Origin: Haloimpatiens sp042688525
GTDB lineage: Bacteria > Bacillota > Clostridia > Clostridiales > Clostridiaceae
Length of the DNA: 64,000 nt
Reading direction: 5' to 3'
Assembly (NCBI RefSeq): GCF_042688525.2
Contig: NZ_JBHWAB010000001.1
Coordinates: 3,224,001 to 3,288,000, forward strand
Shown here: piece by piece, positions 32,259 to 41,159 of the stretch
How the letters are laid out: every line of letters begins with the position of its first letter
Position numbering within the stretch: the first letter of the stretch is position 1
Translations under genes and position numbers: made by a program
The notes under the pieces: model-generated
What the model saw: only the letters and a program-made list of their open reading frames with translations
Told to the model about the DNA's origin: nothing
The model's database searches: none

Positions 32259-32294
32259 AGGAACAGTTCTCAAAAGTTTGATGAACTGTTCCTA
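32259..32294 (-). terminator. Terminator overlapping the stop of the 52-residue gene
   Basis: On the minus strand GGAACAGTTC (32293-32284) and GAACTGTTCC (32270-32261) flank a 13-base loop and are followed by TTATTTTTTT. The first arm overlaps the TAG at 32294-32292. It is related in sequence to the GGGACAGTTCATT repeats, showing that such a palindrome can serve as a terminator. Confidence 0.65.
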
Positions 32295-32450
32295 AGATAT
32301 TAATATAAAAAATCCTGTAAATGAAATACACAATAATCCTAATAACCATTTAATATTGTCTCTTCGCCTTGCCTCACTTATAAATATACCTATAACAACA
32401 CTAATTAAAATCACTAAAAATCCTATTATTTCCTTTAATGCTCCGTCCAT
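32292..32450 (-). CDS. 52-residue protein with two membrane segments
   Basis: Not recognised. Starts ATG 32450 after GAGGGAGG and ends at TAG in a terminator. The product begins MDGALKEIIGFLVILISVVI, has a basic turn (SEARRRDNIKW) and a second hydrophobic segment (LLGLLCISFTGFFILIS), so it is probably a helical hairpin in the membrane. Strong translation signals and a matching terminator support a real gene. It lies between the two chemoreceptor genes. Confidence 0.6.
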   Translation of the reverse strand: MDGALKEIIGFLVILISVVIGIFISEARRRDNIKWLLGLLCISFTGFFILIS

Positions 32451-32587
32451 TTTTTGCCTCCCTCTATATTCTTTAAAATTCTCTTATATACTTACTTTTT
32501 ATTAATTTTTATTTTTATTAAATCATATCTCTTTATATATATTTTAATAGAAATTCTTTAATTTTTTATTAAGACTTTCTTAATATT

Positions 32588-32755
32588 TTATATACTTATA
32601 CTATTTTGCATACTAATTAACATCTGTAGTACTTGTGCTTTTTGTAAATCCTCTTTATTATCAACTATAACATCCTCTTTTTCTTTAATCTCTTCTATTT
32701 CTTCTATCTCATCTGTATTTATTAATTTATCTAAAAAACTCTTTAATATTGTCAT
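32588..32755 (-). CDS. 55-residue acidic helical protein
   Basis: Not recognised. Starts ATG 32755 after GGGGGAG and ends TAA. The product begins MTILKSFLDKLINTDEIEEI and is rich in Glu, Ile and Lys through the middle (EEIEEIKEKEDVIVD), then QKAQVLQMLISMQNSISI. Alternating charged and hydrophobic residues suggest amphipathic helix or coiled coil. It precedes the 52-residue membrane gene in the same direction and may be expressed with it. Confidence 0.55.
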   Translation of the reverse strand: MTILKSFLDKLINTDEIEEIEEIKEKEDVIVDNKEDLQKAQVLQMLISMQNSISI

Positions 32756-32872
32756 AGTAGCTCCCCCTTCTTTAATTCTTTGACCTTACATATTTATTAT
32801 ATAATTTCTCTAAAACATCAACCATCGAAATACATTACATTTTTTATATTTACCTTACATTTTTGTAATAAC

Positions 32873-32933
32873 AAAAGCATACATTGCATAAAAAACCTTG
32901 TTCAAATGTTTTTTACACAATATATGCTTTTTC
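32873..32933. repeat. AAAAGCATATATTG-type inverted repeat, best copy
   Basis: AAAAGCATACATTGCATAAAAAA at the left and TTTTTTACACAATATATGCTTTTT at the right form a long imperfect stem around ACCTTGTTCAAATG. The same unit occurs near 14.1, 35.2 and 57.1 kb, with a half copy at 36.3 kb. Confidence 0.6.
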
Positions 32934-33049
32934 AACCTACGTAAGGTAGAAATTATAAATTTACATATTACAATTTTACACAAACCTATTATTCATTAAA
33001 TTTATGTAACTTTAAGCCAATAAATTCTTTCAAAAAATTTATAATTTGT

Positions 33050-35065
33050 TTACTTATTACTATTTATTTTGAATTTATTAACTTCTTTCATCATTTCTTT
33101 TGTCATATTACTCAATACTTGTGTTGAAGCTGCAACTTCTTCAGTAGTTGCATTCATTTCCTCAGATGAAGCTGATATTTCTTCTGATGAAGCTGAAACT
33201 TCCTCTGAAATTGCTGAAGCACCTTCCACCTTTTCTAAAATAAGTCTTTTCCTATCATCTAAACTTACAGCAGATTTATTAGTATTTTCAATCTTAGGAT
33301 TTATTTCATCCACTGCTTTTGTTATTTTTTCAAAAGAATTCATTGCTGTATCTATATCCTTCTTTTGATCTTTTAATTCATTTTTAACAATTTTCGTAGT
33401 ATCAACCATTACCTCTGTGTCTTTAGAAATACTTCTAACTATATCACCAATATTTTTTGATGACTCTTTACTCTGTTCTGCTAACTTCCTAATCTCTTCA
33501 GCAACTACAGAAAATCCTTTCCCTGCTTCTCCTGCTCTAGCTGCCTCAATTGCTGCATTTAAAGCCAATAAATTAGTTTGTTCAGATATACTATTTATAA
33601 GATTTGTTATCTCATTTATTTTTGTTATACCACTTCCAACACCTTTTATTTTAGAAATTAATTCATTAAATGTTTCATTAACTTTGCCTACTGAATCAAT
33701 TACATTTTCCATATCCTTATTGCTTCCATCTGCCATAGATTTTATTTCTCTATTTCCTAATTCAATTTCTTTTATAGACCTTACCATTTCATCTAACTGA
33801 CCACTGAATTCACTTAATATTCCCGTAATATTCATTAAATCTTCAGCTTGTTCACCTGTTCCTTTTGCCACATCTTCAATAGCTGTTGCTACATTTTGAG
33901 ATGATGCTGACATTTCTTGTGCAGCAGATGATAAACTTTCAGACTGTATATCAATATTATTTGAATTGTCTTTTATAGTTTCAATCATTGCTGTAACTGA
34001 TGACTGCATTTCATGGAGTGCCTTTGCCATATCACCAATTTCGTCTTCTCTTTTCATAAACTTTCTTGAAACCTCAGTTGTAAAATCTCCACTTGCTATA
34101 ATTTTTAATCTATTTACTGCTACTTTAATAGGTGTTGTTATACTATTAGAAATTAATATAACTAAAATCATACCAATAACCATAAATATTAATGATGCTA
34201 CACCTACATATAAATTTAAACTATCAAGTTCTGATAGTACTTCATGTTTATCTATATCAACACCAATAGACCATTGTGTACTTCTAATTGGTGCATAAGA
34301 TACAAACTTTTCTTTTCCATCATAAGCATATTGTCCTGTTCCAATTTCACCTTTTATCATCCTTTTTTCTATTTCCAATAATTCTTTCATCTTAGGATCA
34401 TTTTGGTATTTTTTTATTTCATTTAATCCCTCATTAACTGCTTTTCTATCTTTATATGCAATAGTTGTTCCTTCTCTATTTAACATATATGCACTTCCAG
34501 TTTTACCAACTTTAATATTTTCCATAAAATTACTAAATACATTTCCATCTCTTATAGCTACTAACACACCTACTACTTTATCATTTTTCTTAATTGGAGT
34601 AGCATACGCAACAATAACTGATCCATCTGCTCTACTAACAAATGGATCAGTTACATTAGTTGTCCCTGAAAGAGCTTTCTGAAAATATTCTTTATCTTTT
34701 AAATTCAATACTTTGCCACTTGTCATTCTTGCTGTACCGTTTATATCAAATATACCCATTCTTAAATGTCCACTTCTTTTTGACTCGCGAGAAAGTATAT
34801 TAATTTTTTCATCACTAGGAATTTTTTCATCAACAATTTTATCATTTTGTGCCATCTGTTCTAAAGCATTTATCTGGTTTTTTACAGCTATCTCCATTGC
34901 AACAGTGGCCTGTTTAGCTGTTTCTTTTAAAGTTAAGTTTACAGTATTAATCAATGCTTTTTTTGCATTTTGCTGAGATATAATTCCCAATCCTGCACAT
35001 ACAACAACTAATAAAACACCAAAACATACAATCATATATGTTTTTATACTTTTAATTCTTTTCAT
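33050..35065 (-). CDS. Methyl-accepting chemotaxis protein 2
   Basis: A 671-residue paralogue of the receptor at 30065 with the same layout: membrane segment, double-Cache-type sensor, membrane segment, HAMP, signalling hairpin with tip SEQTNLLALNAAIEAARAGEAGKGFS. The signalling half is almost identical between the two; the sensor half differs at many places, for example in the membrane-distal part (EIKKYQNDPKMKELLEIEKRMIKGEIGTGQYAYDG). This pattern indicates tandem duplication followed by change of ligand, or gene conversion of the 3' half. The ATG follows GGAGG. Confidence 0.93.
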   Translation of the reverse strand: MKRIKSIKTYMIVCFGVLLVVVCAGLGIISQQNAKKALINTVNLTLKETAKQATVAMEIAVKNQINALEQMAQNDKIVDEKIPSDEKINILSRESKRSGHLRMGIFDINGTARMTSGKVLNLKDKEYFQKALSGTTNVTDPFVSRADGSVIVAYATPIKKNDKVVGVLVAIRDGNVFSNFMENIKVGKTGSAYMLNREGTTIAYKDRKAVNEGLNEIKKYQNDPKMKELLEIEKRMIKGEIGTGQYAYDGKEKFVSYAPIRSTQWSIGVDIDKHEVLSELDSLNLYVGVASLIFMVIGMILVILISNSITTPIKVAVNRLKIIASGDFTTEVSRKFMKREDEIGDMAKALHEMQSSVTAMIETIKDNSNNIDIQSESLSSAAQEMSASSQNVATAIEDVAKGTGEQAEDLMNITGILSEFSGQLDEMVRSIKEIELGNREIKSMADGSNKDMENVIDSVGKVNETFNELISKIKGVGSGITKINEITNLINSISEQTNLLALNAAIEAARAGEAGKGFSVVAEEIRKLAEQSKESSKNIGDIVRSISKDTEVMVDTTKIVKNELKDQKKDIDTAMNSFEKITKAVDEINPKIENTNKSAVSLDDRKRLILEKVEGASAISEEVSASSEEISASSEEMNATTEEVAASTQVLSNMTKEMMKEVNKFKINSNK

Positions 35066-35231
35066 CTTTTGTTTTGCCTCCTATTTATGCTTTGTTCTAC
35101 ATTTTTATACAACTACATTATATTTATCGACATTTTTTTATGAATCTTTAAATAAAAAATTTAGTCTACACACTTGATATTCAATACTTACCTCAATGTA
35201 ATTCTAATTTTTCGTATAACTACATATAGAA

Positions 35232-35292
35232 CAAAAACATATATTACATGAAAAACTTTTTTAAATCTTTTTTACACAATGCATACTTTTTC
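35232..35292. repeat. AAAAGCATATATTG-type inverted repeat, third copy
   Basis: AAAAACATATATTACATGAAAAA and TTTTTTACACAATGCATACTTTTT pair imperfectly. It lies in the 35066-35534 gap, where nothing else was recognised beyond AT-rich sequence. Confidence 0.5.
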
Positions 35293-35534
35293 AAACCATA
35301 TAAGATAAAAATTATAAATTTATATGTTTACATTTTACATAAACTTGTTATACACTGAATTTACTTAACTTTAAAACAATAAATTTTTAAAAAAATTATG
35401 ATTTGCCCAATAATAAAAATTTAATTCATACACTTAATATTTAGTATTTATCTCAATGTAATTTCATTCGTTCATATAACTATATATGAAATACATGCTA
35501 TAATTAAGTAAAATACTAAAAAGGGGATTTATTC

Positions 35535-36311
35535 ATGAAAATGTTAGTTTTTCATATGAAAATTATTAATAAAAATGATGATAATTTTAAAATAAAGATT
35601 TTTAATAAAAATGAAGAAGTCCATATAATATTTAACCCATTTACAAAAAACCTGAACTTTCTAACTAACAACAATTTGACTGATTATTTAAAGAAAAATG
35701 AGTATCAATTAAGAAAATTACTTCATAATAAACGTCCAAATACATATTTTATTGGATTTGAATTAACTTTCGCTTTTAGAGATGAAAAAGATGTTGCATC
35801 TTTTAATGATAGAACTAAAATAGTTGTTCTAGATAAGCAAAACGGAAAAAATGAGAGTTATACACTATCTAAAGGTAAAAATAAAATATACAAAATGTAT
35901 ATAGATGGAAGCTTTTGTGATAAAAAAAATAAAGGAGCATATAGTATCATAATTGAAGATTTAGAAGGAAATTATAAAATGTATTCTGAAAAAACTCATG
36001 AATGTGGAAGTTGTCAAACAGAACTTAATGCTGCCATTAGTGGATTAAAGATTTTAAAAGACATAAGTGAAATACGAATTATAACGGATAGTCAATATGT
36101 CAGAAAAGGATTAACTGAATGGATAATGTGTTGGAAATTGAATGGATGGAAAACTGCTAACGGTGAAACAGTGAAAAATATAGATAACTGGAAACTTTTC
36201 GATATGTTAACTGATAATAAATATATTGAATTTGAATGGGTAAAAGGTCACTCTGACCATTTTGAAAATACTCTTTGTGATCTTTATGCTAGAGAAAACC
36301 TAAAAAAATAA
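35535..36311 (+). CDS. Ribonuclease HI with an N-terminal extension
   Basis: The RNase H domain occupies about residues 115-258. The four acidic active-site residues appear as YIDGSFCDKKNKGAYS, CQTELNAAISGL, ITDSQYVRKGLTEW and the C-terminal LCDLYAREN, and VKGHSDHFEN is the conserved His region. It removes RNA from RNA-DNA hybrids. The first ~110 residues (KIINKNDDNFKIKIFNKNEEVHIIF...) do not match the short RNase HI-associated hybrid-binding domain as far as can be judged and are unassigned. The domain is complete, so an active enzyme is expected. Confidence 0.85.
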   Translation: MKMLVFHMKIINKNDDNFKIKIFNKNEEVHIIFNPFTKNLNFLTNNNLTDYLKKNEYQLRKLLHNKRPNTYFIGFELTFAFRDEKDVASFNDRTKIVVLDKQNGKNESYTLSKGKNKIYKMYIDGSFCDKKNKGAYSIIIEDLEGNYKMYSEKTHECGSCQTELNAAISGLKILKDISEIRIITDSQYVRKGLTEWIMCWKLNGWKTANGETVKNIDNWKLFDMLTDNKYIEFEWVKGHSDHFENTLCDLYARENLKK

Positions 36312-36312
36312 G

Positions 36313-36350
36313 AACAAAGGCATCTATTACATAAAAAATGAACGTCCCCA
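36313..36350. repeat. Chimeric repeat scrap (two families joined)
   Basis: GGCATCTATTACATAAAAAAT is the left half of the AAAAGCATATATTG-type repeat and runs directly into AATGAACGTCCCC, the right end of a GGGACGTTCATT-type repeat. It lies immediately after the RNase H stop codon. Confidence 0.4.
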
Positions 36351-36355
36351 TAAAA

Positions 36356-36377
36356 AAAAGGGCAACATTGCCCTTTT
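36356..36377. terminator. Bidirectional terminator between RNase H and the ula regulator
   Basis: AAAAGGGCAA and TTGCCCTTTT form a tight hairpin with a 2-base loop, with A-runs on the left and T-runs on the right, so it can work for both convergent genes. It touches the stop codon of the SorC-type regulator gene. Confidence 0.8.
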
Positions 36378-37327
36378 TAGTGTTTATCTGCTAATTCTAA
36401 AACATATTTTATTGTTTTTTCATCTGTAACAAGTGTATCTACATATCCACCTTTTAATATTGCATGAAGGGCTTTACCCTTCTTCTTTCCACCTGCAACT
36501 AACATAATCTTATTGTTTTTTATGCTTTCCGTTTTTATTCCAATGATGTTTTTATTTATATCTATATCTAAAAATTCACCATTCTCATCAAAAAAATGAG
36601 CACATAAAAATCCAATACCGCCATTTTCTTTTATTTTTCCCTTCATATCATTTTCAACATATATATCCCATATAGGTTGATTAAAGTTTCCATCAATTGA
36701 ACCTAAACCTGTAAGTATTAAATCACAGTTTTCAATCATATTTAAAGAATTTTTTATAACAGGATTGTTAATCAAAATCTCTCTAGTTGATGGATCCTCT
36801 ATATAAAGGGGAGCAGGAAGTGGATATAATCTTCCTCCTATTTTACTAGAAAGAGTTGTAGCATTGCTAAGCATATCAGCATCACCCATGTCATAACTAA
36901 AAGCACCAAATAGCTCAGCAATTTTTACATTATCAATTTTTTTATTCTTCATTTGAGAAACTGTACTTCTTATAGTGTTTCCCCATGAAATTCCTACAGT
37001 CATTCCTTCTTTAATCTCTGATAATAGTACTTTAGATGCTGTCTTTCCAATTTCTTCAAGTGTATCTTTATAATTTGATAATGTTTTTACTATCTCAATA
37101 TTTTTTACATTAAATCTATTTTTTATCTTATTCTTAAGACTTTCAAGAGAATCACTTTCATAATTTATGTTAATATCAACAATATGAAGCTCCCTTGCCT
37201 TCTTAAGCAATCTTGAAACTTTAGGCCTAGAAAGAAATAACTTTTTAGCTATTTCATTTTGAGTCATACCCTCTAAATAATACATAACTGATACATCTAT
37301 TAATAATTGACGTTCATCATTTTGCAT
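36377..37327 (-). CDS. SorC/DeoR-type sugar-binding transcriptional regulator of the ula genes
   Basis: A 316-residue regulator: helix-turn-helix at ~18-45 (MTQNEIAKKLFLSRPKVSRLLKKARELHIV) and a sugar-phosphate-binding domain (GMTVGISWGNTIRSTV; CDLILTGLGSIDG; IGIKTESIKNNKIMLVAGGKKKGKALHAIL). It is the last gene of the ascorbate operon and is the probable reader of the TGAAC-N4-GTTCA sites at 41.65 and 44.3 kb. E. coli ula is controlled by the DeoR-type UlaR, so a SorC-type controller is a different solution. The ligand is probably a phosphorylated intermediate such as L-ascorbate-6-P or a pentulose phosphate. Confidence 0.85.
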   Translation of the reverse strand: MQNDERQLLIDVSVMYYLEGMTQNEIAKKLFLSRPKVSRLLKKARELHIVDININYESDSLESLKNKIKNRFNVKNIEIVKTLSNYKDTLEEIGKTASKVLLSEIKEGMTVGISWGNTIRSTVSQMKNKKIDNVKIAELFGAFSYDMGDADMLSNATTLSSKIGGRLYPLPAPLYIEDPSTREILINNPVIKNSLNMIENCDLILTGLGSIDGNFNQPIWDIYVENDMKGKIKENGGIGFLCAHFFDENGEFLDIDINKNIIGIKTESIKNNKIMLVAGGKKKGKALHAILKGGYVDTLVTDEKTIKYVLELADKH

Positions 37328-37347
37328 ATTATCACCATTCTAAAAAT

Positions 37348-38049
37348 TTATTTTGCCTTCTGCCCATAATATGCGTTTGAACCATGTTTTCTCAAATAAT
37401 GCTTATCAAGTAAAGTACTATCAATAGATTTAGCTCCTTTATTTATAGCTTCAGTTCTAAAAGCCATTTTTGAAACTTCTTCTAATACTTTTGCATTATG
37501 AACAGCCTCTTTAGGATTTTTACCCCAAGCAAAAGGCCCATGATTACAAACAATTACTCCAGGCATTTCTAAAGACTTATAATTTCTTTCCCTTATTGTC
37601 TCTATTATAACATTTCCTGTCTCTAATTCATAATTATTGTTAATTTCATCATTTGTTAATTTTCTTGTACAAGGTATATTTCCATAGAAATAATCTGCAT
37701 GTGTAGTTCCATAACTTGGAATATCGCATCCAGCTTGTGCCCAAGATGTAGCATATTCTGAATGTGTATGAACTACTCCACCAATATTTTCAAAAGCTCT
37801 ATATAAAGCTAAATGTGTAGCAGTATCTGATGAAGGATTCAAATCACCTTCTACGATATTTCCATCTAAATCCACAACTACCATATCAGAAACTTTCATT
37901 TCATCATAACTAACACCACTTGGCTTAATAACTACTAAACCTTTTTCTCTGTCAATACCACTAACATTACCCCATGTATATATTACTAAATTTTGTTTTA
38001 CCAATTCTAAATTTGCTTTAAAAACTTGTTCTTTTAATTTATCCAACAT
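37348..38049 (-). CDS. ulaF: L-ribulose-5-phosphate 4-epimerase
   Basis: Converts L-ribulose-5-P to D-xylulose-5-P, the last step of ascorbate catabolism. The 233-residue protein is of the AraD/UlaF/SgbE class II aldolase fold: YTWGNVSGIDRE, VVIKPSGVSYD, PSSDTATHLALY, VHTHSEYATSWAQAG with two zinc-binding His, and NHGPFAWG. The start at 38049 is chosen over 38061, which lies against the GGGAG; it overlaps the ulaE stop by 11 bases. AraD is the alternative, but the ula context decides. Confidence 0.92.
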   Translation of the reverse strand: MLDKLKEQVFKANLELVKQNLVIYTWGNVSGIDREKGLVVIKPSGVSYDEMKVSDMVVVDLDGNIVEGDLNPSSDTATHLALYRAFENIGGVVHTHSEYATSWAQAGCDIPSYGTTHADYFYGNIPCTRKLTNDEINNNYELETGNVIIETIRERNYKSLEMPGVIVCNHGPFAWGKNPKEAVHNAKVLEEVSKMAFRTEAINKGAKSIDSTLLDKHYLRKHGSNAYYGQKAK

Positions 38050-38908
38050 TGCTAGAATCATCTCCCATTCTTTCTTCTAACCATAGTCGTGCATTTTTGA
38101 TTTCACATATTGATTCTTCAATTGTATAATCTTTTTCATTATCAGCCCACATTTCAACTAAAAAAGGACCTGTATAGCATAACTCTGATAGTTTTTTTAA
38201 CAATTTAGGGAAATTAACAGTTCCTTCGCCAAATGGTACACATTTAAATACACCTGGTTTTGTATCTTTTAAATGCACAGCAACAATGTGATTAAAACCT
38301 TTCTCCAACTCTAATGATGGAGTGCTTGTCCACTGTGTTAAATTCCCTAAGTCAGGATAAATTTGCAACCAAGGCGAATTGACCTCTTCAATATATTCTA
38401 AACATCTAGATATTGTGCCAATAAATTCTGTATCCATTATTTCAATAGACAACATAATATTAGCTCTAGCTGCAGCCTTAGCTGAATATTTTAAACCATC
38501 AATAAACATTTTTTTAGTTTCTGCATCACTATCTTCATAGTAAACATCATATCCTGCTAATTGTATATTTCTTATTCCTAAATCTTCAGAAAGCTTAATA
38601 GCTTTATCCATTATTTCATATGCTCTATTTCTTTTAGCTTCATCCTTACTTCCAAACGGAAATCTTCTATGACCACTTAAACACATAGATCTTATGTGAA
38701 AGTTATTTTTCTTTAAAAGTTTTCTTAATTCTTGTCGTTCTGCGTCAGTCCATTCTAACCTGCTTAATCTTTCATCACTTTCATCAACTGAGATTTCTAT
38801 AAAATCAAATCCTGCTTTTTTAGCAACTTCTATCTTTTTTTCCCAATTAAACTTGTTTGGTATTGCTTTTTCATAAATACCAATTGGATTTTTCTTCAAA
38901 TCAATCAT
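38039..38908 (-). CDS. ulaE: L-xylulose-5-phosphate 3-epimerase
   Basis: Epimerises L-xylulose-5-P to L-ribulose-5-P. The 289-residue TIM-barrel protein matches UlaE/SgbU: NPIGIYEKAIP at the N terminus, FIEISVDESDERLSRLEW, SMCLSGHRRFPFGS, LSIEIMDTEFIG, LQIYPDLGNLTQW, VAVHLKDTKPG and FLVEMW, with Glu, Asp, His and Glu metal ligands in place. The start at 38908 follows GGAG and leaves a short overlap-free join with ulaD. Confidence 0.93.
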   Translation of the reverse strand: MIDLKKNPIGIYEKAIPNKFNWEKKIEVAKKAGFDFIEISVDESDERLSRLEWTDAERQELRKLLKKNNFHIRSMCLSGHRRFPFGSKDEAKRNRAYEIMDKAIKLSEDLGIRNIQLAGYDVYYEDSDAETKKMFIDGLKYSAKAAARANIMLSIEIMDTEFIGTISRCLEYIEEVNSPWLQIYPDLGNLTQWTSTPSLELEKGFNHIVAVHLKDTKPGVFKCVPFGEGTVNFPKLLKKLSELCYTGPFLVEMWADNEKDYTIEESICEIKNARLWLEERMGDDSSNVG

Positions 38909-38913
38909 ATTAA

Positions 38914-39567
38914 TTAACTCCAATATTTTTTGATCTCAGCCTTAAATGATTTTGCTGCTTGTTCTGGACTCTCTGCATCACGAATACTTCTACCTGCTAT
39001 AAAGCAATATATAGGATAATCTTTAAACAATTTAATATCCTCAACAGTTAAACCACCAGTAACTGTTATTTTAAATCCCATATCGCATAATCTTCCTATT
39101 TTTTCTAAATCTTCACTTCCCCAGCTTTTTCCAGCTGCTTGAGCATCTCTAGATCTATGATATACAACTTGTTTTAATCCTGCTTCTTTCCACTTTTGAG
39201 CTTGTTCCCATGTCCAGTCACCATAAAGCTCAATTTGAACATCTCTATCTTCACCAAACTCTTTTGCAACATTAAGCATTCCTGCCATAGTTGGTATTTC
39301 TGCACAACATATAACTGTCATCCAGTTTGCTCCTGCTCCATAACATTGCTTTGCAAGTAAACTTCCTGCATCAGCACCCTTTATATCTGCAAGAATAATC
39401 TTTTCAGGATATAAAGCTCTTAAACATCTAACCGGTTCCAAGCCTTCTGCAACATGAAGAATAGTTCCTACTTCTATAACATCAATGATGTGTCCAATCT
39501 CTCTAATTGATTCCATTGCTGATTTTAATGATATATTGTCTAATGCTACTTGTAATTTTGGTTCCAT
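38914..39567 (-). CDS. ulaD: 3-keto-L-gulonate-6-phosphate decarboxylase
   Basis: Decarboxylates 3-keto-L-gulonate-6-P to L-xylulose-5-P. The 217-residue protein has the orotidine-decarboxylase-superfamily catalytic run LADIKGADAG (Asp-x-Lys-x-x-Asp), VIEVGTILHVAEG, and the phosphate-binding end VTGGLTVEDIKLFKDYPIYCFIAGRSIRDA. It starts six codons' distance before ulaE and after GGAGG. The region just upstream is highly structured. Confidence 0.95.
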   Translation of the reverse strand: MEPKLQVALDNISLKSAMESIREIGHIIDVIEVGTILHVAEGLEPVRCLRALYPEKIILADIKGADAGSLLAKQCYGAGANWMTVICCAEIPTMAGMLNVAKEFGEDRDVQIELYGDWTWEQAQKWKEAGLKQVVYHRSRDAQAAGKSWGSEDLEKIGRLCDMGFKITVTGGLTVEDIKLFKDYPIYCFIAGRSIRDAESPEQAAKSFKAEIKKYWS

Positions 39568-39602
39568 AATAATACCTCCGCTAAGTTTTATTTTGATATT
39601 GG

Positions 39603-39685
39603 AAAACGGTTATTTATTACATAAGCAGCTATCTAAAATTGATGTAAGGAAAATTATTTCCTGCTAAATGTATAATAACCGTTTT
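39603..39685 (-). other. Structured spacer between ulaB and ulaD
   Basis: AAAACGGTTATT (39603-39614) and AATAACCGTTTT (39673-39684) form an outer stem, and AGGAAA/TTTCCT around ATTA forms a hairpin inside. No T-run follows on the minus strand. It could adjust the ratio of the transport and catabolic halves of the operon through RNA processing or partial termination. Confidence 0.45.
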
Positions 39686-39710
39686 TATGTTATAAATCTT
39701 TCTTTTTATT

Positions 39711-39992
39711 CTATAGTCCTAATGCTTCTTTTACCTTGTTACGTATTTCATCTTCTGAAAGTAAGTTTACAAGACCTATTACTTTTGTATCTCCAGTAAC
39801 TTTAAATTCTCCTACGAAAGGTTTTCCAACTAATATTAAATCAAAGTTATTTGTTTCAGTTTTTGCTTGACCAACGCTTGCATGGTGAACATTACACTCT
39901 ATATTCATATCTTTTAATACTTTTTCAATTTTCATCTTAATTATAAGACTTGATCCCATTCCATTACCGCATGCTGCTAAAACTTTTAACAC
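39711..39992 (-). CDS. ulaB: PTS ascorbate EIIB component
   Basis: A 93-residue lactose/ascorbate-type EIIB. The phosphorylated Cys is in LAACGNGMGSSLIIKMKIE at the N terminus, followed by VHHASVGQAKTETNNFDLILVGKPF. Receives phosphate from UlaC and passes it to ascorbate during transport by UlaA. The GTG at 39992 is eight bases after AAGGAG; the GTG at 40001 touches it. Confidence 0.93.
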   Translation of the reverse strand: MLKVLAACGNGMGSSLIIKMKIEKVLKDMNIECNVHHASVGQAKTETNNFDLILVGKPFVGEFKVTGDTKVIGLVNLLSEDEIRNKVKEALGL

Positions 39993-40055
39993 AATAACCA
40001 CTCCTTTTTATCGAATTATCTATTTTTTTATATTAGTATTTTTAATAATGATCTC

Positions 40056-41120
40056 TTATAGTAATGACTTAAATGGTAAATCTGGTTCTATAGCAAATGC
40101 ATCCTCAAATCCTCTTGGATAGTTGTACTGTAAGTCATCTTTATTAGTTGGATAAACAAATTTTCCTCCTACTTGCCATATATAAGGATTAAAATTGTAT
40201 TTCAATCTATGTTTTCTCATGTTCCATAAAACTAAGATTTCATTAGGATCTGCTTGGAAGTTAGTCCAAACATCATGGTGTATTGGAACAACAACTTCTG
40301 TATTTAAACACTCTGCCATTCTTAAAATGTCAACAGCAGTCATTTTATCAGTCATACCTCTTGGGTTTTCTCCAAATGATCCAAGTGCAACATCAATCTT
40401 ATGATCATTTCCATGTTTTGCATAATAGTTTGAATAATGTGAATCTCCACTGTGATATAAGTTACCACCTGGTGTTTTAATTAAATAGTTAACAGCTAAT
40501 TTATCCATATCTTGAGGCATTTTATCTTTTAAAGTTACTCCAGCAGGAGCAGTTACTAACTCTGTTCTATCAAATGATTCAAGAACAACAATTTCAGTAT
40601 CTTTAACTTTAACAGTATCTCCTGGTTTAACTGCTATACATCTTTCTTTTGGTACTCCCCAGCTTATCCATAAATCAACACAAGCTTGTGGTCCTATAAA
40701 TGGAACACTATCATCACAGTTTTGCATTATTGCTGCTGCTACATGTGGATCTATATGATCACCATGATCATGAGTTGCCAAAAGTGCATCTAACTCTTTT
40801 ATTGCAAAAGGATCTAATACAACTGGTACATTTCTCAAATTTGGTTGTAATTTTAAGCATCCTATCATACGTTGATGTTGATGTTGTTTTCTCATTAGTG
40901 GATCTTTCTTTGTTCTTTTTCCAGATTTAACCCAAAGGTCAATACATATATTAGCATTCCCTTCAGTCTTAACCCATATTCCTGTACATCCTAACCACCA
41001 CATAGCAAATGTTCCCGGCTTTACTACTTCTTGTTCAATCTCTTCATTTAACCATGTTCCCCACTCAGGGAATGTACTCATTATCCATTTCTCTCTTGTT
41101 ATTTCATCTACTTTACTCAT
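40056..41120 (-). CDS. ulaG: L-ascorbate-6-phosphate lactonase
   Basis: UlaG opens the lactone of ascorbate-6-P to 3-keto-L-gulonate-6-P. The 354-residue metallo-beta-lactamase-fold protein carries LLATHDHGDHIDPH (HxHxDH), HSGDSHYSNYYAKHG and VPIHHDVWTNF, and matches the UlaG family in length and ends (WGTWLNEEIEQEVV; YPRGFEDAFAIEPDLPF). The start at 41120 follows GGAGGG; the longer frame does not. Confidence 0.95.
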   Translation of the reverse strand: MSKVDEITREKWIMSTFPEWGTWLNEEIEQEVVKPGTFAMWWLGCTGIWVKTEGNANICIDLWVKSGKRTKKDPLMRKQHQHQRMIGCLKLQPNLRNVPVVLDPFAIKELDALLATHDHGDHIDPHVAAAIMQNCDDSVPFIGPQACVDLWISWGVPKERCIAVKPGDTVKVKDTEIVVLESFDRTELVTAPAGVTLKDKMPQDMDKLAVNYLIKTPGGNLYHSGDSHYSNYYAKHGNDHKIDVALGSFGENPRGMTDKMTAVDILRMAECLNTEVVVPIHHDVWTNFQADPNEILVLWNMRKHRLKYNFNPYIWQVGGKFVYPTNKDDLQYNYPRGFEDAFAIEPDLPFKSLL

Positions 41121-41159
41121 GTTTTTCCCTCCTAGCATTTAACTTCCGTAATATATCTA

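Noticed and set aside
37348..38049. araD of an arabinose operon
   Set aside because: The fold is the same, but all neighbours are ascorbate (ula) genes and no araA or araB is present.
40195..40930. Plus-strand frames opposite ulaG
   Set aside because: Antisense shadows of a well-supported gene; no start signals.
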